Source: Syntrophomonadaceae bacterium
Lineage (GTDB): Bacteria > Bacillota > Ch66 > Ch109
NCBI GenBank assembly: GCA_012512295.1
Contig: JAAZDI010000250.1
Location: 1 to 6,542, forward strand
DNA length: 6,542 nucleotides
Direction of reading: 5' to 3'
Shown here piece by piece: positions 1 to 5,331 of this stretch (positions are counted from its first letter, which is position 1; every line of letters begins with the position of its first letter). Under the pieces are notes generated by a model that saw nothing but the letters and a program-made list of their open reading frames with translations, searched no databases and was not told where the DNA came from. A program made the translations under genes and the position numbers.

Positions 1-941
1 CCGTTTGGATAGACGGTCTTGTCTTCGAGCCCTTCAGGTTCAAGGAAGATTTGGTGGCTATCGCGATCCGCGAAGCGGACGATCTTGTCTTCAATTGACG
101 GACAGTAACGCGGACCAACCCCTTTAATAAAACCGGTATACAGAGGGGCCCGGTCCAGATTATTCAAAATTATTTCATGCGTTCTGGGGTTAGTATAGGT
201 TAACCAACAAGAAACTTGTTCCCGTTGTATCCGGTCATTTAAGAACGAAAAACACCATCCTTCAGGATCACCGGGTTGTTCAATCATCTTACTAAAATCA
301 AGGGATTTTCGGTTAACCCGGGCCGGGGTCCCGGTTTTATAACGACCTAGTTCAATCCCCAGTTCGGTCAGCGAATCAGTCAAGGTGACCGAGGGAAATT
401 GACCATGGGGACCGCTGTCATAGGCAACCTCACCAATAATGATGCGGCCGCGTAAATAGGTCCCGGTGGTGATAACGACGGCTCGGCAATTATAAATTGC
501 CCCAGTTCGCGTGACCACCCCGGTCACCCGGTCTCCCTTGACCAAAATTCGTTCGACCATGGCCTGTTTTACATCTAAATTTTCCTGCTGCAGCAAGGTC
601 AGCAGCATTTCTTTTTGGTATTCCTTTTTGTCCGCTTGCGCCCGCAAGGCTCTGACTGCCGGTCCTTTCCCGGTGTTCAGCCGCCTAACCTGAATATAAG
701 TTTTATCCAGGTTGACTGCCATTTCTCCACCCAAGGCGTCAATTTCGCGGACCAAATGGCCTTTACCGGGACCGCCAATCGACGGATTACACGGCATGAG
801 TGCTATCCCTTCTACACTAATGCTAAAAACAACGGTCCGGCAACCCATCCGTGCCGCGGCTAAAGCGGCCTCACAACCAGCATGTCCCGCTCCAATGACT
901 ACGACATCATAATCACCGACTTTGAATTGCAAAAACCCCAT
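1..941 (-). CDS. mnmG: MnmG (GidA), tRNA uridine-34 carboxymethylaminomethyl-modifying FAD enzyme; 3' part cut by window edge
   Basis: FAD-dependent partner of MnmE; the complex installs the (carboxymethyl)aminomethyl group at C5 of wobble uridine 34 in certain tRNAs, in the cytoplasm. The frame stays open from the ATG at 941 to the left edge: 313 codons, roughly half of the usual 620-630 residues, so the C-terminal tRNA- and MnmE-binding part is missing. Visible: the dinucleotide-binding GAGHAG (17-22) after the YDVVVIG strand; the MPCNPSIGG block (49-57) with the conserved Cys51; LNTGKGPAVRALRAQADK (88-105); GTYLRGR (160-166); and GVGPRYCPSIEDK (274-286) with the second conserved Cys280. 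The ATG lies 5 bases after the mnmE stop, so the two are co-transcribed and probably translationally coupled. The purine-rich AGAGAGG directly abuts this ATG, too close for a normal ribosome-binding site; an in-frame TTG at 932 would be 9 bases from it. Identity is secure, the exact start less so. Confidence 0.97.
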   Translation of the reverse strand, partial: MGFLQFKVGDYDVVVIGAGHAGCEAALAAARMGCRTVVFSISVEGIALMPCNPSIGGPGKGHLVREIDALGGEMAVNLDKTYIQVRRLNTGKGPAVRALRAQADKKEYQKEMLLTLLQQENLDVKQAMVERILVKGDRVTGVVTRTGAIYNCRAVVITTGTYLRGRIIIGEVAYDSGPHGQFPSVTLTDSLTELGIELGRYKTGTPARVNRKSLDFSKMIEQPGDPEGWCFSFLNDRIQREQVSCWLTYTNPRTHEIILNNLDRAPLYTGFIKGVGPRYCPSIEDKIVRFADRDSHQIFLEPEGLEDKTVYPN

Positions 942-946
942 CCTCT

Positions 947-2329
947 CTACTTCCCGATACAAAACTCGGAAAAAATGCGGTCTAAAACCTGGTCACTTAT
1001 CGACTCCCCAGTAATCTCCCCTAAACTTTCTAAAGCTTCATTAAGATCGATGAGGACAAATTCGCTGGGCAGTTGTTCCTCCATTGCCATCAGACTCGCT
1101 CGACAGGCCCTTAAACATCGGTTAAGGGCTTCTTCCTGTCGGACACTCCCGATCAACCACTCCTCTCCCTGATCACTCGTATTTCCGACTACCTTGCTCA
1201 GAATTGCTTCTTTGATTTCTTCGATTCCCCACTTCTCTTTCATCGAAGCCCAGATTACCGTTTCATGTGGGAATAAATGATTAATTGTTGCACTATCAAT
1301 TTTTTGTTCAGCTAAGTCGGATTTATTAACGATTACTAAAAGAGGCATTCCTGAGACTAATTCTACCACCTTTTGATCATCTACTCCAATTCCTTCTCCA
1401 GCATCAAAAACCACCAAAACGACTTGACCTCGCTGAAGCATTTCCCGGGCTTTGGCTACGCCAATCCGTTCGACCAGGTCCGCAGTTTCTCTAATTCCCG
1501 CCGTATCAACCAGGCGAATGGGCACCCCGCGCACGACGACTTCTTCTTCGATCACATCACGTGTCGTCCCGGCAATCTCGGTGACAATGGCTCTGTCTTC
1601 GCCGATTAATTCATTCCATAAACTTGATTTACCAACGTTAGGTTTGCCGATGATCACTACTCTAATCCCTTCTCTGGCCGCCCGGCTTCCCCTGGCCCCC
1701 TCCAGAATTTTTTCTAATTCTTGAATCACAATCCGCATCTTATCAGCGCTATCGGTTTCGGCTTCGATTCCTTCTTCCGGAAAATCAAGAACCGCCTCTA
1801 GACTAGCCGCAATGTCAATCAGCATTTCTTTAATCTGCTTGATGCGCCCCGAAAGACGACCTTCAAGCTGTCGCATGGCTAACCGTCGGGCTGCTTCACT
1901 CCGGGCTCTGATTAAATCAATAACTGCTTCAGCCTGAGCCAAATCCATCCGGCCGTTCATAAAAGCGCGACGAGTAAATTCACCCGGCTCAGCTAATCTA
2001 GCGCCGGCGCGTAATACGGCCTCGAGTACTTCTCTCAGAATTAGCCGACCGCCATGCCCCTGAAATTCAATCACATCTTCACCGGTATAGCTATGTGGTC
2101 CCCACATCACCGCGACCAATACTTCATCAATTGCTTCCTTTGTCTGCGGATCTTGGACAGTAGCCAAATGCAAGGTATGCGATGGCCAATGACGGACACT
2201 TTGCTTGGATTCGTCCCGTCCCTTAAGCACTCGGTCCGCAATCTTCACTGCCTGCGGACCGGAAATCCTGACTATCCCTACAGCAGCCTCACCATAAGCA
2301 GTGGTAATCGCCGCGATGGTATCTTCCAT
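947..2329 (-). CDS. mnmE: MnmE (TrmE), tRNA modification GTPase
   Basis: GTPase partner of MnmG in wobble-uridine 34 modification. The length of 460 residues is standard. The N-terminal tetrahydrofolate-binding domain (about 1-118) starts MEDTIAAITT and contains SYTGEDVIEFQGHGG (80-94). A helical domain precedes and follows the inserted G domain (about 222-380). G-domain motifs: G1 GKPNVGKSS (228-236), the potassium-loop/G2 region GTTRD (254-258), G3 DTAG (275-278), G4 NKSD (335-338), G5 probably ASMK (361-364). The C-terminus CIGK (457-460) carries the invariant cysteine of the family. The ATG follows GAGGTGA with 8 bases between GAGGTG and the start, a strong site. Upstream is a 174-base gap after jag that contains a probable terminator and a weak promoter candidate, so mnmE-mnmG may be at least partly separate from the rpmH-jag transcripts. 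No defect is seen. Confidence 0.98.
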   Translation of the reverse strand: MEDTIAAITTAYGEAAVGIVRISGPQAVKIADRVLKGRDESKQSVRHWPSHTLHLATVQDPQTKEAIDEVLVAVMWGPHSYTGEDVIEFQGHGGRLILREVLEAVLRAGARLAEPGEFTRRAFMNGRMDLAQAEAVIDLIRARSEAARRLAMRQLEGRLSGRIKQIKEMLIDIAASLEAVLDFPEEGIEAETDSADKMRIVIQELEKILEGARGSRAAREGIRVVIIGKPNVGKSSLWNELIGEDRAIVTEIAGTTRDVIEEEVVVRGVPIRLVDTAGIRETADLVERIGVAKAREMLQRGQVVLVVFDAGEGIGVDDQKVVELVSGMPLLVIVNKSDLAEQKIDSATINHLFPHETVIWASMKEKWGIEEIKEAILSKVVGNTSDQGEEWLIGSVRQEEALNRCLRACRASLMAMEEQLPSEFVLIDLNEALESLGEITGESISDQVLDRIFSEFCIGK

Positions 2330-2412
2330 AACACCTTCACCTCGTTAATCGAGAAAACTTGATTAATGCCGGCACCAAGGGCCGGCGGAAGCGCTGGTTG
2401 CCCTTACTTATA
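2330..2412 (-). promoter_or_regulatory. Candidate mnmE promoter and structured leader
   Basis: On the minus strand an extended -10 element, TGATATAAG, ends with TATAAG at 2412-2407 (5 of 6 matches to TATAAT, preceded by TG and one base). I find no convincing -35 box. A start near 2400 would give a leader of about 70 bases. This contains a GC-rich hairpin, GCCGGC (2386-2381) and GCCGGC (2373-2368) around a 7-base loop, which could compete with another pairing of AAGGGC with GCCCTT. A small CTCG/CGAG stem overlaps the mnmE ribosome-binding site. The position after the presumed jag terminator supports a promoter, but the match is weak and the structures are short. Confidence 0.3.
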
Positions 2413-2443
2413 TCACATAGTCCACTTATACATCCCGATTGTG

Positions 2444-2482
2444 CAATAGGAAAGGCCGCCGGGGATTGTTACCCCAACGGCC
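2444..2482 (-). terminator. Probable intrinsic terminator downstream of jag
   Basis: The arms GGCCGTTGGGG (2482-2472, minus strand) and CCCCGGCGGCC (2464-2454) flank a 7-base loop. On minus-strand RNA all 11 positions pair, two of them as G-U wobbles; on plus-strand RNA those two become C-A mismatches. The structure therefore favours minus-strand transcription, the direction of jag, whose stop lies 21 bases upstream. The tail is only TTTCCTATT, a poor U-tract, so termination may be partial. On the plus strand the arm is followed by a better T-run, but no plus-strand gene precedes it. Confidence 0.55.
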
Positions 2483-2503
2483 CTATTTTTCATGTCTAAG
2501 TAC

Positions 2504-3136
2504 TTATTTCTTCGGTGAAATAACAACTTTCCGAAATGGTTCGTTACCCTGACTAAAGGTATAAACCGAAGCATCATTCTGCAGCGCGGTGTGAATCACT
2601 CTTCGTTCTTGGGGGTTCATTGGTTCCAATACCACGTGTTTTCGGGTACGTTTTACTTTTTCTGATAACCGCTGGGCTAATCGGATTAGGGTTTCTTCCC
2701 TTCTCCGCCGATATTCTTCTACATCCAGGATTATTCTTACTTTTTTTTCAACCTGTCGATTAACGACCAGATTTACCAGATATTGAAGAGCATCAAGTGT
2801 ATCTCCTCTTCGTCCAATCAAAATGCCCAATTCTTTCCCATGAAAACTGACGTAATATTGCTCACCATCAAACTGCAGATCAGCTTTGGCTTCGATATGC
2901 ATGGCCTGAAAAACTTTTTCCAAAAAACTCTGAATAATTTTTTCAGGCCGCTTTTTTTCTTTAACCTTAACCCGGGCAGCTCGTGATCCAATAATCCCAA
3001 ATAGCCCTTTATTCCCTTCCTCCAAAATTTCTATTTCCGCGTCTTCACGGCCAATGCCTAACTCTGCCAGTGCGAACTCAACTGCTTCCTCAACTGTTTT
3101 TCCCGTTTTCTCTGCTTGCCTTATTTCACCTGGCAT
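2504..3136 (-). CDS. jag: Jag/KhpB-type RNA-binding protein (Jag-N, KH and R3H domains)
   Basis: Cytoplasmic single-stranded-nucleic-acid-binding protein of the SpoIIIJ-associated (Jag, also KhpB/EloR) family, linked in Gram-positive bacteria to cell elongation and small-RNA binding. It has 210 residues. An N-terminal Jag-N domain (about 8-58) contains GKTVEEAVEFALAELG and GLFGIIGSRAARV. A type II KH domain (about 75-140) has the GRRG loop at 108-111 within LGILIGRRGDTLDALQYLVN. The C-terminal R3H domain (about 143-208) has Arg178 and His182 in RRVIH. The linker between Jag-N and KH is very short, a common compact form. The start overlaps the yidC end by 11 bases, implying coupled expression. 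A GGGGGT sequence 11 bases before the ATG is the only ribosome-binding candidate. A presumed terminator follows the stop. Confidence 0.96.
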   Translation of the reverse strand: MPGEIRQAEKTGKTVEEAVEFALAELGIGREDAEIEILEEGNKGLFGIIGSRAARVKVKEKKRPEKIIQSFLEKVFQAMHIEAKADLQFDGEQYYVSFHGKELGILIGRRGDTLDALQYLVNLVVNRQVEKKVRIILDVEEYRRRREETLIRLAQRLSEKVKRTRKHVVLEPMNPQERRVIHTALQNDASVYTFSQGNEPFRKVVISPKK

Positions 3137-3860
3137 GTTTTCTTTTGACCCCCTTTTTTGCCTTCGCTGAGGGCTTGGTTACGGGCTTTTCAGTTACTAT
3201 TTCAACCTCAACTTCGGCTCCGCCCTTCCTTCCCTTGCGATTTACATAGATTTGCTGCAATGCTCCAAGAACGCTAAAAACTACCCAATATAAAGCCAAG
3301 CCAGCCGGGAACTTATATGAAATATACCCAATAAACAACGGCATAAAAAACAGCAGATACTTTTGGGTTTGATCCATCGCTGCTGGAGTAGTTACTATTT
3401 GCTGCCAAAAAGTACTAGCAGCTGCCAAAATCGGCAAAATAAGCATCCGATCGGGCTCGCTCAAATTTGGAATCCAAAAAAATCCGGCATGAGCAGGTTC
3501 TAAATATTCAATGTGCAGCAATGCCTGATAAAAAGCAATCAGGATAGGCATTTGAATCAATAAAGGCAGACAGCCGGCCAAAGGATTAACTTTATGTTTC
3601 TGGTAAAGTTCCATGACTGCCTGTTGGGCCCTCTCCGGTTGCTTCTTAAATTTTTCCTGCAGTTCTTTTACTTTAGGTTGTATCTCCTGCATCGCGCGCA
3701 TTGATTCCATTTGTTTGGCGCTCAGGGGATATATCAGGATTTTTAATAATATGGTAATTAAAATAATAGCCAGACCGTAACTCCCGACACCGAAATCAAC
3801 TGTCAAGCCATAAACAAATTGAATTAACTGGGAAAAACCATTAACAAAGCTCTGCCACAA
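3126..3860 (-). CDS. yidC: YidC/Oxa1 family membrane protein insertase (short, non-lipoprotein form)
   Basis: Inserts and folds proteins in the cytoplasmic membrane, alone or with Sec; the SpoIIIJ/YidC family. It has 244 residues with hydrophobic segments near 25-47, 97-115, 138-153 and 166-205. Family signatures are QMESMRAMQEIQPK (50-63) in the cytoplasmic helical hairpin, NPLAGCLPLLIQMPI (92-106), and FPAGLALYWVVFSVLGALQQ (184-203). There is no lipobox and no cleavable signal before the first core helix, unlike Bacillus SpoIIIJ. The groove arginine of the family appears to be Lys40 (LLKILIYPL). The tail ends in a basic stretch KKGVKRKHAR, typical of ribosome-contacting tails. The start is TTG: AGGAGTGA lies upstream with 6 bases between AGGAG and the TTG, and an in-frame TGA sits two codons before it, so no longer protein is possible. 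Confidence 0.97.
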   Translation of the reverse strand: MWQSFVNGFSQLIQFVYGLTVDFGVGSYGLAIILITILLKILIYPLSAKQMESMRAMQEIQPKVKELQEKFKKQPERAQQAVMELYQKHKVNPLAGCLPLLIQMPILIAFYQALLHIEYLEPAHAGFFWIPNLSEPDRMLILPILAAASTFWQQIVTTPAAMDQTQKYLLFFMPLFIGYISYKFPAGLALYWVVFSVLGALQQIYVNRKGRKGGAEVEVEIVTEKPVTKPSAKAKKGVKRKHAR

Positions 3861-3939
3861 CAGTCACTCCTGCCCATATTACCTCTACTTTATCGAGGCA
3901 CAATCGCAGGATCCACCTCCTTCGCACCAACTCCCCCAT
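3841..3939 (-). other. Possible yidC leader: orphan strong Shine-Dalgarno with small overlapping reading frame
   Basis: The minus strand carries AAGGAGGTGGATCC; AAGGAGGTG is at 3922-3914. This is nearly the full complement of the 16S rRNA tail, better than the site of any gene here, yet no annotated gene uses it and it is 53 bases before the yidC start. A frame without stops runs past it: ATG at 3939, CTG at 3909 (6 bases after AAGGAGG) or TTG at 3903 (12 bases), all ending at a TAA at 3843-3841 inside the first codons of yidC, out of frame with it. The product would have about 20-32 residues, with a moderately hydrophobic end (VIWAGVTVVAELC). It could be a leader peptide coupled to yidC, or chance. 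I do not recognise it. Confidence 0.25.
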
Positions 3940-4075
3940 AATTCCCTGATGTTTAATTACCTTTTAACGTATCATTTTTGATAATTAATAATAAAAACCT
4001 AAATCATTAAGCAAGAAAAAACATAATTAGACATCACCAGCGGGATATATGGGTACAACTCAACCAAAACCCTGG
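3861..4075. other. yidC-yidD intergenic region
   Basis: No recognisable gene lies between yidD and yidC, which are usually closer together. The half next to yidD is AT-rich. On the minus strand a weak promoter candidate is TTGCTT (4014-4009) with TATTAA (3990-3985), spacing 18, or TATTAT (3993-3988), spacing 15; neither is strong. A small TATCA/TGATA hairpin follows. An imperfect ACCAG/CTGGT stem spans about 4076-4031. The yidC-proximal end holds the orphan ribosome-binding site. Because a terminator-like hairpin closes yidD, yidC-jag probably has its own promoter in this region, but I cannot fix its position. Confidence 0.4.
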
Positions 4076-4076
4076 T

Positions 4077-4108
4077 AAAAACAGATAAATACATAAAATT
4101 ATTTATCT
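4077..4108 (-). terminator. A/T-rich terminator-like hairpin at the end of yidD
   Basis: A perfect 9-base inverted repeat, AGATAAATA (4108-4100, minus strand) and TATTTATCT (4091-4083), encloses an 8-base loop and is followed by GTTTTT. The yidD stop codon TAA lies inside the first arm. The shape is that of an intrinsic terminator, but the stem has a single G-C pair and would be weak, so partial read-through into yidC is likely. Confidence 0.45.
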
Positions 4109-4345
4109 TGGATCCTTTTGGTGCTGCAGCAAACTTTCCGGCACTGGATCATAACCATACTTACCCCATGGATGACACCTTAGAATCCGCCTCAGACTTA
4201 ACCAAAGGCCTGGTAATATTCCGTGCTTTTCAATCGCTTCAATAGCATACATTGAACAAGTTGGAATAAAGCGGCATCTTGGTGGTAACCAGGAAGATAA
4301 CAGGACACGGTACAATACGATTAGATTAATTAGGGTTTTACCCAA
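4103..4345 (-). CDS. yidD: YidD family membrane protein insertion efficiency factor
   Basis: Small membrane-associated protein that helps YidC-dependent membrane insertion. It has 80 residues from the TTG at 4345. The family core is clear: PPRCRFIPTCSMYAIEAIEKHG (21-42), the RRILRCHPW block (52-60) and YDPVPE (65-70), with conserved Cys24, Cys30 and Cys57. The usual CHPW/FHPGG is CHPWGKYG here. The start is uncertain. TTG at 4345 is 7 bases after the rnpA stop but has no good ribosome-binding site. An in-frame ATT at 4357 has AAAAAGGA upstream, with 8 bases from AGGA, overlaps the rnpA stop by one base, and would restore an N-terminus beginning MKKLLGK, like typical relatives that start MKKLL. 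It is followed by a terminator-like hairpin. Confidence 0.93.
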   Translation of the reverse strand: MGKTLINLIVLYRVLLSSWLPPRCRFIPTCSMYAIEAIEKHGILPGLWLSLRRILRCHPWGKYGYDPVPESLLQHQKDPR

Positions 4346-4352
4346 GAGTTTC

Positions 4353-4718
4353 TTAATTGTTTTTATCCTTTTTCGCGACCCCCTCTTCGATTAATTTAGC
4401 CCGCCGGCATACCTGCTCCAAATCGTTCTGTAAATCCCAGAAATTTACTTTTTCTATCCCTTTTCGACCAACAACTACTAGGTCTACTTTTTTAAATAAG
4501 GCGGCATCTAAATTGGCACAAATCTCTCGCAGTCTTCTCCGCACCTTATTCCGAACTACAGCACCGCCAATTCGTTTGGAAATGACAATACCCCAACGAC
4601 TTCGTTTTCCTTCACCGTTTCGGTAGTGAAGGGTAACCCAGCGACCGCTAACCCAGCGGGCGGTCTTAAAAATTCGTTGAAACTCGTCATTCTTCCTGAT
4701 TCTACTTTCTTTATTCAT
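4353..4718 (-). CDS. rnpA: RNase P protein component
   Basis: Protein subunit of ribonuclease P; with the catalytic RNA RnpB (not in this window) it removes the 5' leader from precursor tRNAs. It has 121 residues from the ATG at 4718, the normal length. Visible: the start MNKESRIRKNDEFQRIFK; the central strand region RWGIVISKRIGGAVVRNK (41-58); and the basic RNKVRRRLRE helix (56-65), the family's RNR-like signature with Lys for the second Arg. A longer frame from TTG at 4757 would add 13 residues not typical of the family; AAGGA 10 bases before the ATG supports the shorter form. The stop abuts or overlaps the yidD start. Upstream, a terminator separates it from rpmH, so its transcription is probably read-through or comes from a weak local promoter. 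Confidence 0.96.
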   Translation of the reverse strand: MNKESRIRKNDEFQRIFKTARWVSGRWVTLHYRNGEGKRSRWGIVISKRIGGAVVRNKVRRRLREICANLDAALFKKVDLVVVGRKGIEKVNFWDLQNDLEQVCRRAKLIEEGVAKKDKNN

Positions 4719-4791
4719 GCGCTTAGCTTCCTTAACAAGGTACCCGGCGAGAATCAATTATTCTCTTAATATATTTAATATAACTCATATA

Positions 4792-4819
4792 GAAACAAAA
4801 GGCCACATACAGCGGCCTT
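4792..4819 (-). terminator. Intrinsic terminator between rpmH and rnpA
   Basis: On the minus strand AAGGCCGC (4819-4812), a 5-base loop and GTGGCCTT (4806-4799) form an 8-pair stem with one G-U wobble, followed by TTGTTTC. The first arm begins inside the rpmH stop codon. On plus-strand RNA the wobble becomes a mismatch and no T-run follows, so the orientation is that of rpmH. It probably limits transcription into rnpA. Confidence 0.7.
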
Positions 4820-4952
4820 AGGCAGATAATCTTTTTCTTTCTTTTCTACGTCTTCGGGCCAATACGTTTCTTCCACCCGGTGTTTTCATTCTACTTAGAA
4901 ATCCATGGATCTTTTTATGTTTTCGCCGTTTTGGCTGGTATGTCCGTTTCAA
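4818..4952 (-). CDS. rpmH: 50S ribosomal protein L34
   Basis: Small, very basic large-subunit ribosomal protein. It has 44 residues, the standard length: it starts MKRTYQPKRRKHKK, continues with IHGFLSRMKTPGGRNVLARR (15-34) and ends RKRLSA; every part matches the family. The start codon is TTG at 4952, with AAGGAGG 11 bases upstream; an in-frame GTG at 4964 overlaps that site and is less likely. It is the first gene leftwards of the origin, with a perfect-consensus promoter 74 bases upstream and a terminator at its stop codon, an arrangement for high expression independent of the genes behind it. Confidence 0.98.
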   Translation of the reverse strand: MKRTYQPKRRKHKKIHGFLSRMKTPGGRNVLARRRRKERKRLSA

Positions 4953-4961
4953 ACCAGTGCC

Positions 4962-4970
4962 CACCTCCTT
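4962..4970 (-). promoter_or_regulatory. rpmH ribosome-binding site
   Basis: AAGGAGGTG on the minus strand is a full match to the anti-Shine-Dalgarno sequence. It decides the TTG start at 4952 (11 bases after AAGGAGG), a slightly long spacing balanced by the strong match. Confidence 0.85.
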
Positions 4971-5025
4971 AATATGCTAGATCATTACTGCAATATTACT
5001 AAATCTTGACTGCACTCCAAATCTA

Positions 5026-5055
5026 ATTATATCTAAGCCTCCTCCTGCTTGTCAA
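5026..5055 (-). promoter_or_regulatory. Consensus housekeeping promoter of rpmH
   Basis: The minus strand has TTGACA (5055-5050) and TATAAT (5031-5026), both perfect matches to the vegetative sigma-factor consensus, 18 bases apart. Transcription should start near 5019, giving a leader of about 67 bases before rpmH. A DnaA-box-like sequence, CTATCCACG, ends 5 bases upstream of the -35. Confidence 0.88.
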
Positions 5056-5060
5056 CTCAG

Positions 5061-5069
5061 CGTGGATAG
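5061..5069 (-). other. DnaA-box-like site next to the rpmH promoter
   Basis: CTATCCACG on the minus strand matches the TTATCCACA consensus at 7 of 9 positions and keeps the central TATCCAC. It is isolated from the main clusters but sits immediately upstream of the rpmH -35, where bound DnaA could affect transcription. Binding is inferred. Confidence 0.4.
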
Positions 5070-5154
5070 ATTCTTCGCTTCGCTTATCATTATCACGCGT
5101 TGCCCGCAGCACCACGTTAAAGGAATAGATGTTTATATTCATAGCAATGGCAGC

Positions 5155-5199
5155 CAAAGTTAGGTCTTATTCTCTATTAAAAAATAAGGTTTAACTTTG
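5155..5199 (+). repeat. Long imperfect palindrome in the origin region
   Basis: CAAAGTTA (5155-5162) and TAACTTTG (5192-5199) pair outside; CTTATT (5166-5171) and AATAAG (5183-5188) pair inside. The three positions between (GGT and GTT) form G-U wobbles on plus-strand RNA only, giving 17 continuous pairs around an 11-base loop. On the minus strand those positions are A-C mismatches. No T-run follows, so it is not a terminator. It could act as a folded RNA or as a cruciform in origin DNA. Confidence 0.6.
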
Positions 5200-5221
5200 T
5201 GTATATCCAAAAATACCATCC

Positions 5222-5252
5222 TGTTGATAAACCAAAAAACTTCTGTTATCAT
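5222..5252 (+). promoter_or_regulatory. Candidate dnaA promoter overlapped by a DnaA box
   Basis: TTGATA (5224-5229, 5 of 6 to TTGACA) and TATCAT (5247-5252, 5 of 6 to TATAAT) are spaced 17 bases apart on the dnaA strand. The -35 lies entirely inside TGTTGATAA (5222-5230), a reverse-strand DnaA box with one mismatch, so bound DnaA would block polymerase, the classic autoregulation pattern. Transcription would start near 5259, giving a 5' leader of about 230 bases. A second possibility is the perfect TATAAT at 5294-5299, which lacks a good -35. Confidence 0.5.
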
Positions 5253-5298
5253 AATCGTACATTAACGTTAGATTCTTGGTTTCTTATCCCTTCTATAA

Positions 5299-5331
5299 TT
5301 ATACACAAATTGTGGATAAACATGTGTATAA
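5299..5331. other. DnaA box cluster 1 (three nonamers, 12-base pitch)
   Basis: TTATACACA (5299-5307, plus), TGTGGATAA (5311-5319, the exact consensus on the minus strand) and TGTGTATAA (5323-5331, minus). The outer two are one-mismatch variants and are reverse complements of each other. Each is separated from the next by 3 bases (AAT, ACA). These are probable DnaA-binding sites, from the consensus TTATCCACA. Confidence 0.85.

Noticed and set aside
2054..2362. Plus-strand open frame of 102 codons opposite the start of mnmE
   Set aside because: It lies antisense to the clearly coding mnmE N-terminal domain, has no recognisable motif and no ribosome-binding site I can see.
2818..3000. Minus-strand 60-codon frame inside jag
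   Set aside because: It overlaps the Jag-N and KH coding sequence in another frame; the lysine-rich product reflects A-rich codons of jag.
4719..4757. 13-residue N-terminal extension of rnpA from a TTG
   Set aside because: The ATG at 4718 has a ribosome-binding site and gives the usual family N-terminus and length.
5006..5033. Plus-strand promoter TTGACT, 16 bases, TATATC
   Set aside because: It overlaps the much better minus-strand rpmH promoter, its -10 matches only 4 of 6, and it is far from dnaA.
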